Below, piece after piece: positions 58,985 through 64,000 of a stretch of 64,000 nucleotides of DNA. The notes under the pieces were generated by a model. The model did not search any database, was not told the origin of the DNA, and saw only the letters and a program-made list of their open reading frames with translations. Each line of letters begins with the position of its first letter. Position 1 is the stretch's first letter. Both the position numbers and the translations under genes were made by a program. The stretch lies in assembly GCF_001278705.1 (NCBI RefSeq), contig NZ_CP012600.1, forward strand, positions 2,232,190 through 2,296,189. Direction: 5' to 3'. The DNA is from Bacillus gobiensis. GTDB taxonomy: Bacteria; Bacillota; Bacilli; Bacillales; Bacillaceae.

Positions 58985-60321
58985 GAGAGCGTAAAATATT
59001 TTGTGTAAATATAAAAAGGAAGACCTTTTCTAGTAAAATTGAGTTACCACACAAAATTCACAGAAAAGAGGTCTTCCCTATGAATCAGTTTACATCAGAT
59101 ATCGTCCAAGCTCTAGTAAAAAAAGAAGACATTACAGAGATTTTTCGTTCGCATTTAGAAGCAACTGTAAATACGCTGCTGGCAACGGAACTAACAGCTT
59201 TTCTAGACTATGAAAAATATGATCGTCTTGGTTTTAACTCTGGTAATTCCCGTAATGGTACATACTCTCGAACACTCCACACAGAATATGGCGATCTTCA
59301 GATCTCGATTCCTCGTGATCGCAACGTTGAATTTAGACAACGGACCGTTCAGCCATACAAACGTTCAAATGATACGCTTGAAGCCTTCGTCATTCATATG
59401 TTCCAAAAAGGTGTAACGATGGTAGAAATCTCGAGTTTGATCGAGAAAATGTACGGGCATCATTACACTCCACAAACGATTTCAAACATGACAAAAGTGA
59501 TGACAGAACAAGTTGAGGCGTTTAGCCAGCGATCCCTTCATTCCCACTATGTTTGCGTGTACTTAGACGCTACATATATCGCGGTAAAACGTGAAACGGT
59601 ATCCAAAGAAGCCGTGTATCTTGCCGTAGGCATTCGAGAAGACGGTTCAAAAGAAGTATTATCCTACACGATAGCTCCAACAGAGTCTGCCTTTGTGTGG
59701 AAAGAACTTCTGCTCGATTTGAAAGATCGTGGTGTAGAAGAAATCCTGCTCTTTATTTCGGACGGCTTAAAAGGTATTACAGATAGTATCTTCAGTGTGT
59801 ATCCAGATGCCAATTATCAAACGTGCTGTGTTCATTTAGCCCGTAATATTGCCCATAAGGTACGTGTAAATGACCGTCCGAAAATTTGCGATGACTTTAA
59901 ATCGATTTATCGTGCTGAAAGTGCAGAAGCAGGACGAGAAGCATTGAATGCATTCTGTGACAAATGGCGATCAGCGTATCCAAAAGTGACGAAGTCACTC
60001 AGTGAAAATTCTTATATCTTCACGTTTTACAGCTTTCCTAAATCGATTTGGAGAAGCATTTATTCAACGAATTTAATTGAGTCGTTTAATAAACAGATCA
60101 AGAAATATACAAAACGCAAAGAACAATTCCCTAATGAAGAAGCAATGGAACGATTCCTTGTTTCACAGTTTGAAGACTACAACCAACGCTTCGCCACACG
60201 TTGTCATATTGGTTTTAATCAAGCTCGTGCGGAGCTCGCAACTATGTTCAAATCGAAAGAATAACCAGCTATCTATTAAGAAAAGGATTTCTAGTATTTA
60301 CACAAAATTATTGACGGTCCC
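58985..60321 (+). mobile_element. IS256-family insertion sequence, intact
   Basis: A 1,337-bp element bounded by imperfect 27-bp inverted repeats (GAGAGCGTAAAATATTTTGT at the left; reverse complement of the right end GGGACCGTCAATAATTTTGT; 22 of 27 match). It is flanked by the 8-bp direct repeat ACATTGAT and carries one full transposase gene. The intact ends, gene and duplication suggest a recent insertion. Confidence 0.95.
59080..60264 (+). CDS. IS256-family (mutator-type) transposase
   Basis: A 394-residue DDE transposase without frameshifts. It begins MNQFTSDIVQALVKKEDITE. The catalytic acids are in VYLDATYIAVKR, LFISDGLKGITD and STNLIESFNKQIKKYTK, and the CCVHLARNI motif typical of the family is present. 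The start ATG follows AGAAAAGAGG. Length is normal for IS256 transposases (about 390). Confidence 0.95.
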   Translation: MNQFTSDIVQALVKKEDITEIFRSHLEATVNTLLATELTAFLDYEKYDRLGFNSGNSRNGTYSRTLHTEYGDLQISIPRDRNVEFRQRTVQPYKRSNDTLEAFVIHMFQKGVTMVEISSLIEKMYGHHYTPQTISNMTKVMTEQVEAFSQRSLHSHYVCVYLDATYIAVKRETVSKEAVYLAVGIREDGSKEVLSYTIAPTESAFVWKELLLDLKDRGVEEILLFISDGLKGITDSIFSVYPDANYQTCCVHLARNIAHKVRVNDRPKICDDFKSIYRAESAEAGREALNAFCDKWRSAYPKVTKSLSENSYIFTFYSFPKSIWRSIYSTNLIESFNKQIKKYTKRKEQFPNEEAMERFLVSQFEDYNQRFATRCHIGFNQARAELATMFKSKE

Positions 60322-60329
60322 ACATTGAT
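60322..60329. repeat. right target-site duplication of the IS256-family element
   Basis: ACATTGAT, matching 58977-58984 directly after the right end GGTCCC. Confidence 0.92.
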
Positions 60330-60530
60330 ATATTAAAAGCTTTTATTTATTGATAATGAGTTATCAATACAAAAACATATTTTAATATATGTACGTGTAC
60401 GAAATTTGTTTCCAAGAATCCAAACAATGAAACTTGCTTTTAAATATATTAAATAGAGACTCTCAAGGTTAACAAATTGAAACCGGGTAATGAAAAAACA
60501 GATCAATGAAATTAAAAAGGAGGAGGTGTT

Positions 60531-60614
60531 TTGAATTTTAAATTTGGTACTATAGATCATCATATTCTAAGAATCAGTTTAAATCATAACCCCTGTAAAA
60601 CTTTAAAACACTAA
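60531..60614 (+). CDS. possible 27-residue peptide with very strong ribosome-binding site
   Basis: TTG 60531 follows AAAGGAGGAGGTG, one of the best binding sites in the window. The frame reads MNFKFGTIDHHILRISLNHN, then PCKTLKH, and stops 90 bases before the glycosyltransferase. It may be a short leader peptide or the head of a truncated gene; no family is recognised. Confidence 0.35.
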   Translation: MNFKFGTIDHHILRISLNHNPCKTLKH

Positions 60615-60704
60615 AACATTAATCTGAAAATTTAAGATAGATAACTATAATGATCCTGGTCTTGATTGAAATGAAAATACAATGCTAGTTAAAGGAGTGT
60701 ACTA

Positions 60705-61472
60705 ATGAATCGTTCAGTTGGCATTATGATAACAACCACATCAGGTAGAGAAAACGTACTTTACTGGGTGATTAAAAATCTTTGCAAAGACATTACTATC
60801 CCATTTCATCTTTATATTTATAATGATCATGCTATGCCGTTGCATGCTATCTTACTCAAACTAATTAATGAACAGAAAAGAAATGATATTAAATTAGTTT
60901 TATATAATGACTTGCGAAAATTTAATAATAAAAAAATAGGATGTGGCGGTGCTAGGCATTTTATGTTTGAACAAGCAAAACTGAAGCACGATATAATAAT
61001 TTCCTTAGATGATGATATGCAATTAAAACCTAAATGGCTAGAGAAAGTTGAAGAAGCAATGAACTACTTTCCGAACCATTGCGTCTTTACAGGTGTAGTC
61101 AGAGGACCGAAAGGAGATATTCAACATGCCGGTTCAACATTAAAAATTGAAAATAATACATTGTATCGTTCAGAAAATAAAGAAGTTAAATCTAAATATC
61201 ATGTGACTGAGTGGGGGCCGATGGGATGTCTGGCATTTTGTCGTTCTGCTTTGAAAGATCACATTGTTATCCCATCTTTATATATAAGAGACGATGCTGC
61301 TTTTTATCTTCTTTTAAAACGTCTTGGAATTAATAATACAATTGTGGTTTCTGAAGCGGAAGCAATCCATAAGCCGATTCCAGTTCTAAACTCAAATCTA
61401 CGTATTAAAGAAGAAATGGAAAAAGAAGTTATCTATTTTAGGGAAGTACACGGTCTGGAACTTGGTTATTAA
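60705..61472 (+). CDS. GT2-family glycosyltransferase
   Basis: A 255-residue GT-A-fold enzyme. The nucleotide-sugar motif is IIISLDDDMQLKPKW (DxD), with GCGGARHFMFEQAK before it and TEWGPMGCLAFCRSALKD and RDDAAFYLLLKRLG after, the usual acceptor-side Asp. No membrane helix. AAAGGAG precedes ATG 60705. Donor and acceptor unknown; neighbours suggest a surface or spore polysaccharide. Confidence 0.85.
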   Translation: MNRSVGIMITTTSGRENVLYWVIKNLCKDITIPFHLYIYNDHAMPLHAILLKLINEQKRNDIKLVLYNDLRKFNNKKIGCGGARHFMFEQAKLKHDIIISLDDDMQLKPKWLEKVEEAMNYFPNHCVFTGVVRGPKGDIQHAGSTLKIENNTLYRSENKEVKSKYHVTEWGPMGCLAFCRSALKDHIVIPSLYIRDDAAFYLLLKRLGINNTIVVSEAEAIHKPIPVLNSNLRIKEEMEKEVIYFREVHGLELGY

Positions 61473-61659
61473 TAATATGGAAAAGAATGAGGGGCAGAGT
61501 ATAGGGAATGAAAATAAAACTATCAACTTAACTTGACGCCATTGTATATAAAGCTAAACCTGAATTAATTTTCACAGTTACCATATGTACTAACAATAAT
61601 TTGAATAGCCTTTTAATAAATTGATGTTCCTAAAAATTTAATAATGGTAATGAATTAAA

Positions 61660-61708
61660 CCTGTCGTTTGGAGTTTTCCTAATTGGAATCCCTTGACAGG
61701 TCTTTTAT
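61660..61708 (+). terminator. terminator between convergent glycosyltransferase genes
   Basis: ACCTGTC/GACAGGT stem (about 61660-61666 and 61696-61702) with a long loop, followed by CTTTTATAT. The 61473-61796 gap otherwise shows no gene. Confidence 0.6.
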
Positions 61709-61796
61709 ATAATCTTATTCTTCTTGTATTGTTGGAATTAACTGATAATCTCTACTAACTTTTAAAGATTTGAATAGTTTTATAAAATTAATATCT

Positions 61797-63011
61797 CTAT
61801 TTCTTATTTGTCTTTTTGGATATAGAACTTTGGTATACATCCAAAAGATTTTTAATAGCTTTTTCTTGGGACCAATGTGATAACCCCCACTGTTGTGCAT
61901 TAGAACCAAGTTTTTTTCTAAATTCATCATGTTCTAGTAAATAATTTATATTAGTACATAGTTTGTTTGAATCTCCTGCTTTAGTTATTAATCCTGTCAC
62001 TCCATGCTTTACCATATCTGGTAATCCTCCTGCATCACTAACTATAGCAGCTTTTCCGGCAATTTGTGCCTCAATTACTGATAACGGCTGGTTTTCAAAA
62101 ATGCTAGGAAGGATAAAAATATCACTAAGTGTCAATAAATAAGGTACGTCATCTCGATTACCCCAAAAGATCACTTCTTTTTCTAAACCTAGTTCATTAG
62201 TTTTAAGCTTTAAAGATTCCATCATATAACCATCTCCTACAATCCAACAAATCCAATCATTACGTAAACTTTTCAATTGATGGAGAGAGGACAAAAGATA
62301 TTGTATACCTTTAAGTTCAACCAATCGGCCAGAGTAAATAATAACTTTTTTATTTACTGGGGGTTTTATAGGCGACACTGCTTTTGTTCGTTTAAGAAAT
62401 GTAATAGTGTCATAGCCATAATGGAGTACCTTTATCTGTTCATTTGGAACCTTATATTCATTATTTAATTTTTTTTTCAGCCATGAATTGGCTACTATCG
62501 TACATTCAGCAGCTGTTGCTCCCTCAAACTCAAGATTATCAAAATATTTCCATGCTAAATGAGAAGTTGGGGATTTTTTAATGTGGAAGTGTTTCAATTC
62601 ATGAGCTACGCTTCCGTGTAGGCTTGCAACTAGAGGGGTTCCTAAAGGACGTATCTTATTAATAGCAGCTGTAGAAATAACATCCTGTGTATGAATTAGA
62701 TCATAATGTTGTAACCCTATTTGATTTACACCTATCTCATATAAATGCCTTAAAAATTCATATCTCTTAATAAAGGAATCAGAAAAAATTGATGGGTCTT
62801 TATGTTTACTTAATCTTTCATTAACTAATGGAATCAATTTTTCTTTTTCCACTCTTCTATTTTTATTTACTATATAAATAAAATTATGTTCCTGACCCAA
62901 TAAGTCAACCTCATGGCCTAATGACTCAAGCTCTTTTCTTAATTGCACCATATAATTCCATACTCCACCTGTATGAGGTACTACAAAGTAAGTAGCTAGC
63001 AAAATTTTCAT
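61797..63011 (-). CDS. GT4-family glycosyltransferase
   Basis: A 404-residue GT-B enzyme beginning MKILLATYFVVPHTGGVWNY. The acceptor domain has YDLIHTQDVISTAA and VASLHGSVAHELKHFH; the donor domain has KKVIIYSGRLVELKGIQYLL and LPSIFENQPLSVIEAQIAGK with the Glu-x7-Glu motif. This pattern resembles spore-coat CotSA and capsule glycosyltransferases. GGGGAGATG precedes the ATG at 63011. It is divergent from the decayed epimerase gene. Confidence 0.88.
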   Translation of the reverse strand: MKILLATYFVVPHTGGVWNYMVQLRKELESLGHEVDLLGQEHNFIYIVNKNRRVEKEKLIPLVNERLSKHKDPSIFSDSFIKRYEFLRHLYEIGVNQIGLQHYDLIHTQDVISTAAINKIRPLGTPLVASLHGSVAHELKHFHIKKSPTSHLAWKYFDNLEFEGATAAECTIVANSWLKKKLNNEYKVPNEQIKVLHYGYDTITFLKRTKAVSPIKPPVNKKVIIYSGRLVELKGIQYLLSSLHQLKSLRNDWICWIVGDGYMMESLKLKTNELGLEKEVIFWGNRDDVPYLLTLSDIFILPSIFENQPLSVIEAQIAGKAAIVSDAGGLPDMVKHGVTGLITKAGDSNKLCTNINYLLEHDEFRKKLGSNAQQWGLSHWSQEKAIKNLLDVYQSSISKKTNKK

Positions 63012-63254
63012 AGTAACATCTCCCCTTTCTTAAAACATGCAATACTTATTCTAAGTATTAATATATTCATAGACTTTATCTTTTCTTAGACTTTTGTCTT
63101 TTTTTTTTAATTAGATGATGATTTTAGAATTTAGATGTAACAAAATTTTTAACGTGGCCAATAGCCTTTTTTTAAAATATAGTGAAATGTCTAGGACAAG
63201 AACTTCCTTAAATCCATAAACATATAAAAGAGAAGGGAGTAAGGAGAGCGATTT
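63012..63254. other. intergenic region between divergent genes
   Basis: About 240 AT-rich bases (poly-T and poly-A runs near 63100). AAGGGAG...AAGGAGAG sites serve the epimerase remnant. No other signal recognised. Confidence 0.4.
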
Positions 63255-64000
63255 ATGAAGGTATTAACTGTAGTAGGAACAAGACCTGAAATTATTAGAT
63301 TAAGCTTTATCATTAAGAAGTTAAATGAATTAGCAGAAAAGCATCTCTTAATTCACTCTGGACAGACTTTTACTCATTCTTTGTACGGGAATCTTTTTGA
63401 GGAATTAGGGATTCGGAATCCGTATTATATATTATCGACTAAACAAAAATCCTAAGGTGAGCAGAAAAAAAATCTACTGAGAGAAGGAATGACTCCTAGT
63501 AGAATTTCGATTTGTGGGAATCCAATTTATGAAGTACTAACTCATTATGAAAAACAAATAACAAAAAGCAGAATTTTAGAAAACCTTAATCTCAGGAAAA
63601 TAATTATTTTCTAGTAACCATTCATAGGTCGGAAAATGTAGACAACTCCATGCATTTAAAAAGCATCGTCAATACATTAAACACATTAGCAGATATCTAC
63701 AAACAAAGGATCATCTTTAGTACTCACCCTAGAAAAAAGTCTAATCTAAATAAAGCAAAAGACATTCCCCTTAGTTACTTAATCGAATTTCATGAACCAT
63801 TTGGTTTTTTTTGACTTTGTAAAATTAGGGGAAATGCTCATTGTGTTTTTACAGATATTGGAACATTTCAAGAAGAATGCTGCATTTTTCATATACCAAC
63901 TGTGACGGTAAGAAAAACAACAGAAAGACCCGAAACAGTGGATTGTAGAAGTAATTTTATATCGGGATTATAAGAAAGAAACATCATTGATGGAGTAAAA
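63255..64000 (+). pseudogene. decayed UDP-N-acetylglucosamine 2-epimerase (WecB/MnaA type), cut by the window edge
   Basis: The start MKVLTVVGTRPEIIRLSFII and IHSGQTFTHSLYGNLFEELG are the normal N-terminus of the family. At about residue 66 the frame stops (KQKS then TAA). The next recognisable part, REGMTPSRISICGNPIYEVL, belongs about 100 residues further on, so an internal piece is lost. TIHRSENVDN, FSTHPRKKSNLNKAKDI and VFTDIGTFQEECC follow in more than one frame with extra stops. The gene is therefore a multi-hit pseudogene that continues beyond base 64000. Confidence 0.88.

Noticed and set aside
60333..60563. 76-codon minus-strand frame right of the IS element.
   Set aside because: AT-rich composition and no binding site; it is antisense to the strong binding site at 60520-60530.

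Overview
The window is a chromosomal segment of a low-GC Gram-positive bacterium of the Bacillaceae. The main evidence is a 16S-23S-5S rRNA set next to a 21-tRNA array whose order (Val-Thr-Lys-Leu-Gly-Leu-Arg-Pro-Ala-Met-Ile-Ser-fMet-Asp-Phe-His-Gly-Ile-Asn-Ser-Glu) is the one I know from Bacillus subtilis rrnB/trnB. Other support comes from an rpmE2/ythAB-like start, mntABCD, a complete men cluster, a five-gene glg operon, an anti-TRAP gene behind a T-box, and a yuaF-floT pair behind a sigma-W promoter. All homology calls come from reading the sequence; no database search was run.

Layout. 0-3 kb: the 5' end of a Zur-controlled L31 gene (rpmE2) reading out of the window, and divergently a cyanide-insensitive-type bd oxidase (cioA-cioB) plus two small proteins. 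3-6 kb: two small membrane proteins, a DJ-1/PfpI protein and a TetR regulator, with a perfect 8-1-8 palindrome in front of the DJ-1 gene. 6-10 kb: the manganese ABC transporter mntABCD. 10-19 kb: menaquinone synthesis, menF-menD-menH-menB-menE-menC on the minus strand and menA divergently on the plus strand. 19-28 kb: a YteA-type zinc-finger protein, then glgB-glgC-glgD-glgA-glgP for glycogen synthesis and breakdown. 28.5-36.7 kb: 21 tRNA genes, 5S, 23S and 16S, all on the minus strand. A strong terminator lies between 5S and the tRNAs, and the tRNAs have their own promoter.

37-41.1 kb holds the most unusual locus. A small precursor-like peptide gene is followed by a hairpin, an ABC ATPase, its permease, a protein joining a PqqD-like (RRE) domain to an HExxH membrane protease, and a small two-helix membrane protein, all ended by a perfect palindromic terminator. 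It looks like a ribosomal-peptide (RiPP or bacteriocin-like) cassette without a recognisable modifying enzyme. 41-44.1 kb: a TPP-riboswitch operon for import of a thiamine precursor (thiamine-binding protein, thiX, thiY, thiZ). 44.3-53 kb: mostly housekeeping and stress genes: an acetyltransferase gene broken by one amber codon, floT-yuaF, two EamA exporters, a DinB-like protein, a second DJ-1 protein, rtpA with both a tryptophan T-box and a Trp-Trp leader peptide, an AAA ATPase and an aldo/keto reductase.

53-64 kb is an accessory surface-glycan region with AT-rich spacers. It has a membrane protein with twelve 48-bp repeats fused to a glycosyltransferase, a beta-propeller-like protein, a paralogous glycosyltransferase, an intact IS256-family element with its 8-bp target duplication, two further glycosyltransferases, scattered gene fragments, and a decayed UDP-GlcNAc 2-epimerase gene running off the right edge.
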